64,000 nt of DNA, taken from assembly GCA_943787295.1 (NCBI GenBank), contig CALSLW010000004.1, forward strand, positions 1-64,000, in the 5' to 3' direction. Each line of letters opens with the position of its first letter. Position 1 is the stretch's first letter. Positions 1 through 8,881 of the stretch are shown piece after piece. The position numbers were made by a program, and so were the translations under genes. The notes below the pieces were generated by a model that did no database searches, was not told the DNA's origin, and saw nothing but the letters and a program-made list of their open reading frames with translations. Source of the stretch: an uncultured Flavobacteriaceae bacterium. Its GTDB lineage: Bacteria; Bacteroidota; Bacteroidia; Flavobacteriales; Flavobacteriaceae.

Positions 1-308
1 TATTCAAACTAACTTTATCAGCCCCTGATCTCAATACATTATGAATGTCTTCAATAGTTCTTATACCACCTCCGACTGTAATAGGAATAAAAAATATTTT
101 TTGCTGTTCTAGAAATAATCTCGTGGAGACTATTTCGTTCCAATAAACTAGGCAACAACATCTTGAAAAATAATTTCATCTGCTCCGTTTTCATAATAGT
201 ATTGTGCAAATAACTCTGGAGAACCTAAGACTCTAAGGCCTTCTAGATGAATCCCTTTAACAAGATTTGGCCCTTTTATATCAAGGGCGGGGTATTGACT
301 CTAATCAT
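1..308 (-). pseudogene. HisF-like cyclase subunit (WbuZ/HisF2 type), partial at window edge, frame broken
   Basis: Relative of the imidazole-glycerol-phosphate synthase cyclase HisF. Copies inside polysaccharide loci, with a HisH-like glutaminase and a WbpG/PtmG amidotransferase, are known to supply ammonia for acetamidino groups on amino sugars. Readable blocks across frames are [51 protein letters not shown] and [15 protein letters not shown] followed by [10 protein letters not shown], which match the HisF barrel. The ATG at 308 overlaps the stop of the upstream methyltransferase (ATGATTAG). Frame breaks lie near 290, 155 and 105; removing single bases in AA and CCC runs would restore a typical MIRVIPRLDIKG start. 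The gene runs off the left edge, so its partner HisH and amidotransferase should lie beyond. Identification is good; whether it is truly broken is doubtful. Confidence 0.75.
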
Positions 309-1032
309 TCTTCAAGATTTTATCTAAACGAATTAGTTTCATTGTTGAAAACATATTGGTACCGTAAATTAAAAAATTATCTTCTCCCCTGAAATTTTCT
401 GTCCATGATCGCATAGGATCATTAGTCTTTTTTATTGGGAATGGCATTGAAAATGAAGAAAAGGGAATATTTTGTACCCCATTTTTTCAGCAATTAATTT
501 TATTGTTGTTAAACTAAATAAGTTATGCCCCGTTTGCCACTCATTACCTTTTGAAGGTTTGTATTGAAGAATAACATCAATATCATTTTCATTAAAAGGA
601 GAAAATAAAAGAATACTCCCATCATTCTTGCAAAGTTTATCCATATGCATTAAAAACTTTTCTGGATCATCGAATATTCCTATGACACCTGCGGCAATAA
701 CAACATCAGCTTTCTGTTCTGATTTTTAAATTTGAAATATCATATAATCCATAATTGTTAAATTCTATATTGGGAGCAAGTATTTTTCCTAATTCAATCA
801 AAGACAATTCGGGCTCATATCCTATAAAGGTAGTATTCAAATTCTCCTTAGATAAATAATGTAACAAAGCGCCATTTGCACAACCTACATCAATAATTTT
901 ATCAATTCGCTTTTCAGAGTTTTCGCTTTTAATCTGTTTTATTGACTGATCTATAAATTTAAAATATTCCTTGGGCTTATTAAAATAAGTAGCATCATTA
1001 TAAATACTTTTATCTGCGATTCTTTTTTTCAT
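301..1032 (-). pseudogene. Class I SAM-dependent methyltransferase, frame broken
   Basis: A Rossmann-fold methyltransferase. The SAM-binding motif I is visible as IIDVGCANGALLHYL about 55 residues from the start, followed by an acidic strand end (GYEPELS). The N-terminal two-fifths (706-1032) and a middle block (432-650) are open in different frames, and the tail near 301-450 (start MPFPIKKTNDPM) is in a third, so at least two single-base indels are present (near 700 and 445). The ATG at 1032 sits 5 bases after the previous methyltransferase stop; the end overlaps the HisF-like start. Position in the operon suggests methylation of the sugar or of its amidine group; the substrate is not readable from sequence. 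Confidence 0.7.
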
Positions 1033-1036
1033 TATG

Positions 1037-1715
1037 TTATTGCTTTTTTGCTACTATAAAATAATGCATTGTTGAACCTTCATCCTCTCTAATTAATTGG
1101 TCATAATAACCTAAATGAAGTTTTTTTGTAGTTATGAAAAAGAGAAGAAAATTCCTCTTTACTTTTAATGTTGATTTGACTTGTTTCATTTAAACGATTA
1201 TTTAATTCAACTCTTCTTAAACTTTTTCCTTCAATTGGCTTAGATATGTTGTAGTAGAAATTTTCAATTCCCATCCATGTAATAAATATAATTCCACCAG
1301 GGTTTAAGGCACGATATATTTGACCAAGAATATTATCTAAATCTGGATCGTCAAGATAATATAAAGACTGATTAGCAACAATTAAATCAAATTTCAGCCC
1401 TTTATATAAAGAATCAATATTTGGAACTTGTTCGCATTGCTTAAAGTTATTTGCATATTCAGGTAATCTTTTTTTTGCTTGTTCTATAGCTAAATCTGAA
1501 ATATCAATCCCATAAAAGTTGATTTTGGCCATCTTAGATTGCAAAAAATTGCATGTGTATTCCATTTCCACATCCATAATCCAATACCTTACAGCTTGAA
1601 AGCTTTTCTTGGTATTCTAAAATTTGAGTTACAACTCGTATAAAATAACCATCAGGGTATTGTAATCCATAACCAGATTTATACTTCTCTTTGTAAGTTT
1701 CTTATTTTTATTCAT
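1037..1715 (-). pseudogene. Class I SAM-dependent methyltransferase, frame broken
   Basis: A second methyltransferase, unlike its neighbour in sequence. Motif I reads VLDYGCGNGIH (about 1,590), followed by INFYGIDISDLAIEQAKKRL and the post-motif strand DLIVANQSLYYL. The ATG at 1715 gives a short lysine-rich start that must shift frame within about 30 bases to reach EKYKSGYGLQYPDGYF. Another shift near 1,570 separates motif I from the main open part (1101-1577), and one near 1,110 leads to the natural tail ending in MHYFIVAKKQ and TAA at 1037. The gene starts 6 bases after the SDR stop. Two consecutive methyltransferases beside a HisF-like gene fit decoration of a rare sugar; the exact acceptor is inference. 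Confidence 0.7.
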
Positions 1716-1721
1716 ATTTAA

Positions 1722-2461
1722 TTAGATTGAGGTCCAACCCCCATCAATGGCGATATTTTGACCGGTTATATATTTAGATTTTTCAGATAATAAAAAGCTC
1801 ACTGTGGGTGCTATATCTTCAGGGGTACCCATTCGTTTCATCGGTACCTTTGCATTGTAGTTTTTGATAAATTCATCAGGTTGTTGATCTTGGATCCCCC
1901 CTGGAGAGACACAATTAAATCTCAAATTATTTTCTCCAAAATAAGAAGCTAAATAACGATTCATATTGATCAAACCACCTTTAATAGCTGAATAAGCTAC
2001 AGGCGAAAGTTAAATTTGTATTGTCATATAATGTAAAATCGTTCCCGACTATGCCATAAATTGAGGCAATATTAACAACTGAACCCTGATTAAATTCAAT
2101 CATATGGTTACTTATAAGTTGGATAAGATGAAAAACACTATTGAGTTGCCAATCCACATTTTGACGGAAAGAGGATAAAGCAACCTCTTCCATTTTAGTT
2201 CCCCAGTCTTTTGTTCTAGGGTAGGCATTGTTAACTAAACCATCTATATGATGGTATGCTTCAAAAAGCTTGATTAGAATGTTTTCTGTCTCCTCTTGAT
2301 GGGTTAAATCAACTTTATAGCGGTGCAATTCTGGAGCTGTCTCATGAGAAATATCTAAGCAAATAGCGATGCCTCCTTCTTTTTGAATATCGGCAACAAT
2401 GGCTTTGCCTAATAAACCTTCGCTTCCTGTTACAATGATATTTTGTCCCTTTTAAAATCAT
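1722..2461 (-). pseudogene. Short-chain dehydrogenase/reductase (PtmA-like position), frame broken
   Basis: Classical SDR. The dinucleotide motif reads TGSEGLLG near the start, the NAG-equivalent is VNNAYPRT, the catalytic serine block is SVVNIASIYG, and the Tyr/Lys pair is YSAIK, near 1,995. The C-terminus is typical (YITGQNIAIDGGW). The gene is open in two main parts (1981-2328 and 1722-1973), with breaks near 2,450, 2,330, 2,020 and 1,980. The ATG at 2461 overlaps the Gfo/Idh stop as ATGA. SDRs at this position beside PtmB/PtmE-type genes resemble PtmA of legionaminic acid loci, where it acts in amino-sugar precursor supply. That assignment rests on context, not on specific residues. Confidence 0.7.
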
Positions 2462-3375
2462 AAGATATGTTTGATTATACGCAGCGATTCTTCTAAAGAG
2501 TTCATAGGATGCTTCTTGTTTTTTAGCCGCCGAGAGAAAGTATTTCATTTGATTTAAATATGATAAAGATAATCCTTCTTTATCGATATTTAAAAGTGTT
2601 TGACCAGTCATTAAATTGATGATATTCCCCTCGATGAAATTTAAAGAAGTGTGTCCTTTTCTCTAACAATTTCAAGTGTCCGCTTAGCATCTCTTCTAAA
2701 ATAATTTAAAGTAATATTAGCAGAAAATTTTTGATAAGTTGCGCTATAATGAGCGTAATCACAACTGTCAATTTCTAAATGAGAAACCCTTCTATACTGC
2801 TTTTCAAGTGCTAACGGTTCTCCAAACAAATAGTTTAGATAGTCAATCTCGTGAATTAGATCAAATTGAACTCCACCCCCCATAGAAGATTTTGCACTAT
2901 AAGAATCTTGATAATCTAGCTGTGGTCTCCATGAAGGTAGATAACTTCCACAATAAGCGGAGACTTCGTATATCTGTTCGGGCTTTTCTTTGAGATAATT
3001 TTTTAAAATGCAATAAGTGGATGAAAACGCAAATTACACGCTGTATATATGAGTGGAAGCTTTTCTTTGCTTAAACGACCTAATGATTCCCATTGTTCTT
3101 GAGATACACAAATGGGCTTTTCAACCATTAATGGTATTCCTAATGGCACTAGATCGATAATAAATTGTTCATGGTAAACAGAAGGATTACTAAGGATAAT
3201 TGCATCCAAATTTAAGCTTGCTAAACTAGCAAAAGGGATATTTTTGATTCCTTTGACTGAAGGAGCATTAGTGTTATGTCTCACAGCAAAAAGGATTGCG
3301 TTTGCATCAATTTTCTTGATGGCAGTGATATGCTTTTGTGCAATTGATCCTAAGCCTATAAAATGCTATCCTCAT
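2458..3375 (-). pseudogene. Gfo/Idh/MocA-family oxidoreductase, frame broken
   Basis: NAD(P)-dependent sugar oxidoreductase. The N-terminal Rossmann motif reads FIGLGSIAQKHI, the mid-domain has the family's EKP motif (PLMVEKPICVS), and the C-terminal domain contains SSMGGGVQFDLIHEIDYL, the usual GG-x-x-x-D-x-x-x-H-x-x-D helix. The native tail seems to be SLEESLRIIKHIL with TGA at 2458, overlapping the SDR start. Open parts are 3003-3284, 2641-2883 and 2342-2611, so at least four indels interrupt it. The ATG at 3375 overlaps the cytidylyltransferase stop. Such enzymes recur next to PtmB/PtmE-like genes; the reaction here is unknown. Confidence 0.72.
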
Positions 3376-4095
3376 AATATCCCGCTTAGCCTTTGTTCTT
3401 TTATTAAAAACTTTAAATACAATAAATCGTCTTGATGATCTAAATCAAAACAAATATGATCCATTTCGTAAACCAAAGATTTTGGCGTAATTGGAGTAGT
3501 TAAACCTTTGTCAAAAAAGGATCTTCTATACCAATAAAAAAGAAGCATTTAAATCATATACAAGAGGTGAGGTTTGTCTCGATAAAACACTTTTAGACAA
3601 TTTTTTTAACTAAGTCAAAATACCCCTCTTCATTTTGTTCAACCATATTGAAATAGGGATTTCTATGGGATGGGTTGACAGAAAATAAACTTAGTGCATT
3701 TTTGTCTGAATGAATTAATTCAAATGCATTTTCGACATCTTCTATAGTCCTTAATGGAGAAGAAACATCTAAATCTAAAATATAATCATAGCCCTTGTTT
3801 TTGTCGCTTTTCTTCAAAGCAAGGAGATCATGTATAGTTTGAACTTTTCCGGCCTTATCACTTGCTAATTCTAATGGGACGATTATAAATGGTGCTTAAA
3901 CCCCATTCTTTGGCGACATTTTTTATCTCTTTAGCATCTGTTGAAAGAGCAATATCTACTTGATGTTTAGGAAGTAAATTGTCTAGCTAATTCAATAGAA
4001 TAGGCAATTAATGGTCTCCCATTAATATCAATAATGTTTTTTCCTGGGATTCCTTTAGACCCTCCTCTAGCGCATAATGTGATTAATATTTTCAT
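3372..4095 (-). pseudogene. CMP-nonulosonate cytidylyltransferase (NeuA/PtmB type), frame broken
   Basis: Activates a nonulosonic acid with CTP before transfer. The start MKILITLCARGGSKGIPGKN carries the family's nucleotide-binding motif; downstream blocks are DINGRPLIAYSIELA, VDIALSTDAKEI, YDYILDLDVSSPLRTIEDVE (matching L-Q-P-T-S-P-L-R of NeuA) and SLFSVNPSHRNPYFNMVE. The tail resumes in another frame (FFIGIEDPFFDKGL) and ends LSGIL at 3372. At least four single-base breaks lie near 3,980, 3,880, 3,820 and 3,590-3,500. The ATG at 4095 shares a base with the previous stop (TAATG). With NeuB, NeuC and the PtmE-like gene in one operon, the substrate is more likely a legionaminic-type sugar than sialic acid itself. 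Confidence 0.78.
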
Positions 4096-5138
4096 TAAAA
4101 TTTTTATATGCTTTATATCCATTTGGGCACGTTTATAATCCTCTGGCTTCCCAATATCTAACCAATAACCAGAAAAAGGATAACTAATTACTTTCTTGTT
4201 TTTAGACAGCTCATCCGTGATTAAATCTGTCGCATTGCAAAAAGTATTTTGTGAATTGAAGCTAACACCTCTCTTTTCATTAAATAAATACCCGCGTTAG
4301 AGTAATAAGTATAGGTGGGTTTTTCCTGTAACCCTTGAACTTGATTTTGCTTTAGTTTTAACAACACCATAAGGGATAACAACTTCATATGGAATTGTTA
4401 CTATAGAAATATCCGCATCATTTTTAAAAAGTCTAGATAAAAATCTTCATAATTAAGATTTGTCAATAAATCAGAATTTGTTATCAGCACATGCTCATTT
4501 TGAAAAGCTTCTACCTTTGATAATGCCCCAATGGTCCCCATAGGTTGGTCTTCCTCTATATAGCGAATCTTGATCTCTTTTTTACTTTCGTCAAAATACT
4601 CCTTAATTTGCTCTTTTAAATAGTTTTACCGAAAACCAAAAATCCTTAATCCCAAAAGAGATCAAACGATCAATGTTATGTTCCATGATGGGTTTTTTCT
4701 CCAATTTTAAGCAAGGGCTTTGGAATTTTATCTGTTAAAGGAGATAAACGACTTCCACGACCGCCAGCCATGGTGATTGAATCTATTTTTAAATAGGATT
4801 TAAGATGGTTAAAATCAATTAATTGCTTTAGTTTTTTTTGATTATCTACTATTGGGATAACCTTAAATCCATTATCTCGTAATTCAATTAATTGTTCTAA
4901 ATCAAATTTATTTTCAGATAAAAACTTTGACTTCTCTGGATGAAAAGATTCAATTTTCTGTTCTAATGAACTATTATATATTAACCCTCTCCTTATATCA
5001 CCATCAGTTATTGATCCTATTATATCTTGATTCATCGTCAACAATGAATAGTATTTTTTCTCCAACAATTTGATTGAGCTGAAACAAAGCATCGTTTAAA
5101 GATGTACCTTTTCGTATTATATGCTTTTCAAAATTCAT
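4095..5138 (-). pseudogene. PtmE-like CBS-domain nucleotidyltransferase, frame broken
   Basis: Two modules are visible: an N-terminal CBS pair (NQDIIGSITDGDIRRGLI, then FKVIPIVDNQKKLKQLID) and a sugar-1-phosphate nucleotidyltransferase beginning MAGGRGSRLSPLTDKIPKPL with the G-G-x-G-x-R-L-x-P-L-T signature. Further blocks are QPMGTIGALSKVE, HVLITNSDLLTNL and YPFSGYWLDIGKPEDYKRAQ. This architecture matches PtmE of Campylobacter legionaminic acid synthesis, which makes GDP-glucosamine. The ATG at 5138 overlaps the PIG-L stop (ATGA). Only 4676-5092 is a long open block; breaks fall near 5,040, 4,690, 4,625, 4,430, 4,300 and close to the end. The PtmE-like architecture is the strongest hint that the pathway is legionaminic-like. 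Confidence 0.75.
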
Positions 5139-5810
5139 TCTTTATCCATTATTTTTAATACTTGAAATGCTTCGGCTGCAAGAACACCAGCAGTAGATCC
5201 TCTTAAAGTAGCTAAAGCTCTAATGTTTTGTTCGCTTCTAGGAAATGGCGGCTCTGATATTTCAGATGCATAAACTTTCATTATTTCTATTTTTTGATCT
5301 AAATATGGAGTAATGTCAACAAAATAATTTGGAAGAAAAAGATGTTCGCTTATTGGAAAACCAAATTCGGTTTCTGAGAGACATTCATACATTAAAATTT
5401 TCTTAATAGAGGGTTGACGAAAGGATTTAGTTGCACTATAAACTGCTTCAAATAAGTAGCGGTGATCTGAATGTGCGTCAGACCTGTTAACAACATAAAT
5501 AATTTCTGGTTTTATACGAGTGAAAACTTTAGACAACTCTGGTATCATCTTTAATTTTGACTCACTAGTTAATTGAGTTTGTTAAATAATCTAATTGAAT
5601 AAATTCTTCTATACCATAATGATCAATAACTTTCTCAATTTCTTTTTCTCTTTCTTTAATGATGCTGCTCAAAATTGGATTGGATATATCCATTTTAGTG
5701 GCATTAAGCCAAACTATGCTATCCCCTTTTAATTTGTGCTTTAAAAGAGTTCCTCCAACACCGAGTGTTTCATCATCAGGATGTGCGCCTATTACTAAAA
5801 TATTACTCAT
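5135..5810 (-). CDS. PIG-L/LmbE family deacetylase, one frameshift
   Basis: Zinc-dependent N-deacetylase of the PIG-L family. The metal motif AHPDDE lies near residue 9 and the second site appears as SDAHSDHR. Two long open parts (5565-5810 and 5135-5548) are joined by one extra base near 5,575; removing an A gives a continuous LTTQLTSESKLKMIPEL. The ATG is 2 bases after the formyltransferase stop and the TGA overlaps the PtmE-like start. Family members remove acetyl groups from GlcNAc-type sugars. Beside a formyltransferase, exchange of an N-acetyl for an N-formyl group is a reasonable inference. Confidence 0.82.
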
Positions 5811-5812
5811 AT

Positions 5813-6703
5813 CTACATTAAATATTGATTGCTAACTGGCATATCATTGAATTCATGTTCAGTTAAAATAACTGACCCATCACCTGTTTTAACTTCAATT
5901 TCATTTTGATTAACTTTAATAACTTTTCCTGGTTCAAGATAGGGTTGTTTATTATTTCCCTTTCTTATACTCCAAATAATCACTTCTTCCTCATTGAAAA
6001 AGCATGTTGCTCCAGGATAGGGTTTTGTCAATGCACGAACTAAGTTAATTATAGCTTCACTTGTCATTGAAAAGTGTATTCTTCCGTCAGCTTTAGTTCT
6101 CTTTCTCCAATAGTTAGATTTTATTTTTTGTATTACTCGGTTTTCTGTATTATTTTCAAGGTCAAGAGTAAAAGTCTCTATTTGTTTTAAACTGTTATTA
6201 ATTATTTTCTGATAGAGCGAATGTGCTGTATCATTTTCATTAATTAAAAAAGATTTTTGACTAATTATGGGACCCGAATCTGCTCCCTCATCCATTATAA
6301 AAAAATGTTTGTCCCACTTTCTTTTAAACCCCAAAACTTTTGCCCAGATAAGCGGATGTCTCCCTCTATTGAATGGAAGTAAAGTTGGATGAAAACCTAC
6401 TACTCCTTTATTCGGTAGACTTAGAACTTGCTTTTTAATAATATTTGACCATCCAAAACAGTATATCACATCTGGATGTAAATCATCAATCCATTCAATA
6501 ACCTCTTTAGAATTAATATCACTTGTAATAAGATTAGGTAAATTAAACTGTTCACATAGTGGATTTAAATCATAAAAGTCTGCATTAAAATTTGATTGTC
6601 TTTTTGACACTACACCTACAACATTTGCTTTCATCTTTATCAAATGTTCTAACATTTTATAAGAAAAATACACTGATCCAATAAAAATAATTCTCATTTT
6701 CAT
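5813..6703 (-). CDS. Formyltransferase, sugar N-formylation likely
   Basis: A 296-residue protein with a methionyl-tRNA-formyltransferase-like fold. Near residue 100 it carries the catalytic block VVGFHPTLLPFNRGRHPLIW (the H-P-x-L-L-P-x-x-R-G form of the family) and then DEGADSGPIISQ with the catalytic aspartate. A C-terminal OB-like part follows (GATCFFNEEEVIIWSI). It is shorter and more divergent than housekeeping Fmt and lies inside a nucleotide-sugar operon, overlapping the neuC stop by ATGA and ending 2 bases before the PIG-L gene. Sugar N-formyltransferases using N10-formyl-tetrahydrofolate are known in O-antigen pathways. Probable target: an amino group on the nonulosonate or its precursor. 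Confidence 0.83.
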   Translation of the reverse strand: MKMRIIFIGSVYFSYKMLEHLIKMKANVVGVVSKRQSNFNADFYDLNPLCEQFNLPNLITSDINSKEVIEWIDDLHPDVIYCFGWSNIIKKQVLSLPNKGVVGFHPTLLPFNRGRHPLIWAKVLGFKRKWDKHFFIMDEGADSGPIISQKSFLINENDTAHSLYQKIINNSLKQIETFTLDLENNTENRVIQKIKSNYWRKRTKADGRIHFSMTSEAIINLVRALTKPYPGATCFFNEEEVIIWSIRKGNNKQPYLEPGKVIKVNQNEIEVKTGDGSVILTEHEFNDMPVSNQYLM

Positions 6704-7861
6704 AGATTATAAAATTTCTTTTTCAATAGTTCACTTAATGCGGCATTTTTAAGAATATCAACAATTTTATCTGAGACATTTTTTGTCCCATAAGGGTTGT
6801 TTAGTTTATATGCTTTTGGGTTAAATTGCTTTTCGCTTGCTTTTTGTATTGCAGATTTAATTTGATTTTTATCTACTGAACAGTTGATTACACTCTCAGC
6901 CATTATTCTTCCTCTTTGGCGATCACCTATATTTATTGTTGGGATATGAAAACTGGGGACTTCAATTAAACCGCTTGAGGAATTTCCTATTACAGCATCT
7001 AGGTATTTTAGGGTTGACAAATAATTAATTTGCCCCATTGATGTGAAAACAACAGAATTTTTTGGGTGATTTCTCACAAACTCATTGATCATTTTAATTA
7101 TAACTCTACCGTCATTATCGGCATTAGGCATAGTAAAAATAAATAGCGTTTGCTTATCAATTAATTCTTGTAAAGCAAGTAAAACTTTCCCAAACCTAAC
7201 TTCAGTACTTTCTTTTTCAAGCGTTTCTGGATGAAAAGTCACCAAATAATTTTTTAATAAAAATGAGAAGTTTAAGTTTTGCTCTATTTCATTTTTACTT
7301 AAAAATTTAATCCGATTAATATTTTCAATACCAAGTGCACCAAGATTAAAAACATTATCAGGTTGCTCACCCATCTGTATTACTCTTTTTTTAAATGAAT
7401 CTGTTGCAGTAAAATGCAGGTGAGACATTTTAGTAATTGAATGTCTAATTGATTCATCAATTAAGCCTTCAGTCGCCTCTCCACCATGACAATGGGCTAT
7501 GGGTATGCGTAGAGTCATAGCTGCCGTAGCAGCAGCAAGTATTTCATATCGATCCCCCAAAAGCAAGATAATATCAGGTTGTAATTGTTGAAAAGCATCT
7601 GCAAAACCAATCGTACCTAGCCCTATGCTTTTTGAAATAGCAGTCCCCGTATCTGAAGACAACAATGTTTCTACTTTATAGTCAATCGTAAAACCATCTG
7701 CTTCGATTTGTTGATAGGTAAGACCAAACTCTGGTGAGAGATGCATTCCTGTGACACATATTTGCAAGTCAATTTTAGGCTCTTTTTTCTAATGCCTTTA
7801 GGGTCCAATACAATAACCCGTATTCTGCTCTAGTCCCCGTAATTACACAAACTTTTTTCAT
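6700..7861 (-). CDS. neuC: Hydrolysing UDP-sugar 2-epimerase (NeuC/LegG type), one frameshift
   Basis: Releases UDP while epimerising C2, giving the six-carbon sugar condensed by NeuB. The true start is the ATG at 7861 (MKKVCVITGTRAEYGLLYWT, the NeuC signature G-T-R-A-x-Y-G), overlapping the neuB stop (ATATGA). An extra A in a six-A run near 7,788 shifts frame after LKALEK; from 7767 the gene is open. Conserved blocks are LLLGDRYEILAAATAA, IAHCHGGEATEGLIDESIRH, VTFHPET and IGNSSSGLIEVPS with the UDP-binding serines. About 387 residues, usual for the family. It probably acts on a UDP- or GDP-linked diacetamido or acetamido sugar as LegG; the sugar cannot be fixed from sequence. Confidence 0.9.
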
Positions 7862-8877
7862 ATAAAATGGTTTAGATTAACGGTTTGATATTGTGCTACA
7901 GACTCCTTTAACCTTTTGCCAATAAAATCATCAATCTGCATTGGGCTAACTTCGCCCTCTGGTCTTAATGCAATAAAATCCTCTTCTTTAAGCTGCTTTC
8001 CTTTTTCAAATCCACCGCTATAACAAAGGCTTTTTCGAGTAACTTTTCTGTTGTTTAACTCTGTTGGTGTGGGAGTTTTTTTGGCTGTGCCTGCAATAGA
8101 TTGAGTAACTTCTCTAATTGCTTTTACCATATGGATAAGTTCATTCGGTTCTAGCGATGCCTTGTGATCTGGCCCAGGTAAATTTTTATCTAGGGTATAA
8201 TGTTTCTCAATTATTTTTGCTCCTAGTCCAACCGCTGCAATGGCAACAGCAGTCCCTAGGGTATGGTCTGAATAACCAATCTCTACTCCAAGTTCATTTT
8301 CAATAGTCTTCATGGCCATTAAATTAACTTCGTTTAATGGTGTGGGATATGCAGTTGTACAATGTAAAATAGTGATATTATTTTTAGTCAATCCCTCTTC
8401 AAGAAACACCTTTACTGCTTCATGAATTTCTTGCATAGTGGCCATTCCTGTTGAGATAATAACCGACTTCTTTTTTTGAGCAATTCTGCGTAATAAAGAT
8501 TTATGGGTTATCTCTCCTGATGGAACTTTAAAATACTTCTGTCCCAGTTGATCTAAAAAGTCAATACTTTCTAAATCAAATCCTGTCGAAAGGAAACCAA
8601 TCTCTTTCTCTTTACAGCGTTGAAGCAATTTTGGGTACCAATCTGCTGGAATCTCTAATTGACTTAGCATATCAAACTGGCTAGATGAACTAGTGGTATT
8701 CTCTTGCTGATAAATGGCTTTTTGCGCTTGTTTAGTAACTAAGTTTTTTGCCTTAAAGGTTTGAAATTTAACAAAGTCTGCTCCAGCTTTTGCCGCAACA
8801 TCAATCAATTTGATTGCATTGTCTAGGTCACCATTATGGTTGACTCCTGCTTCTGCTATAACAATAACTTTGTCCAT
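7858..8877 (-). CDS. neuB: N-acetylneuraminate/legionaminate synthase
   Basis: Condenses phosphoenolpyruvate with the free hexosamine to make a nine-carbon acid. The 339-residue protein starts VIVIAEAGVNHNGDLDNA, has KFQTFKAKNLVTKQA, and carries the barrel motifs ILHCTTAYPTP, IGYSDHT and IEKHYTLDKNLPGPDHKASL. The C-terminal SAF (antifreeze-like) domain is recognisable from about residue 285 (GKQLKEEDFIALRPEGEVSP). Length and domain order are standard. Its stop overlaps neuC and it starts 4 bases after the dehydratase. With the PtmE/PtmB-like genes it probably works as a legionaminic acid synthase (LegI). Confidence 0.92.
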   Translation of the reverse strand: MDKVIVIAEAGVNHNGDLDNAIKLIDVAAKAGADFVKFQTFKAKNLVTKQAQKAIYQQENTTSSSSQFDMLSQLEIPADWYPKLLQRCKEKEIGFLSTGFDLESIDFLDQLGQKYFKVPSGEITHKSLLRRIAQKKKSVIISTGMATMQEIHEAVKVFLEEGLTKNNITILHCTTAYPTPLNEVNLMAMKTIENELGVEIGYSDHTLGTAVAIAAVGLGAKIIEKHYTLDKNLPGPDHKASLEPNELIHMVKAIREVTQSIAGTAKKTPTPTELNNRKVTRKSLCYSGGFEKGKQLKEEDFIALRPEGEVSPMQIDDFIGKRLKESVAQYQTVNLNHFI

Positions 8878-8881
8878 TTTT

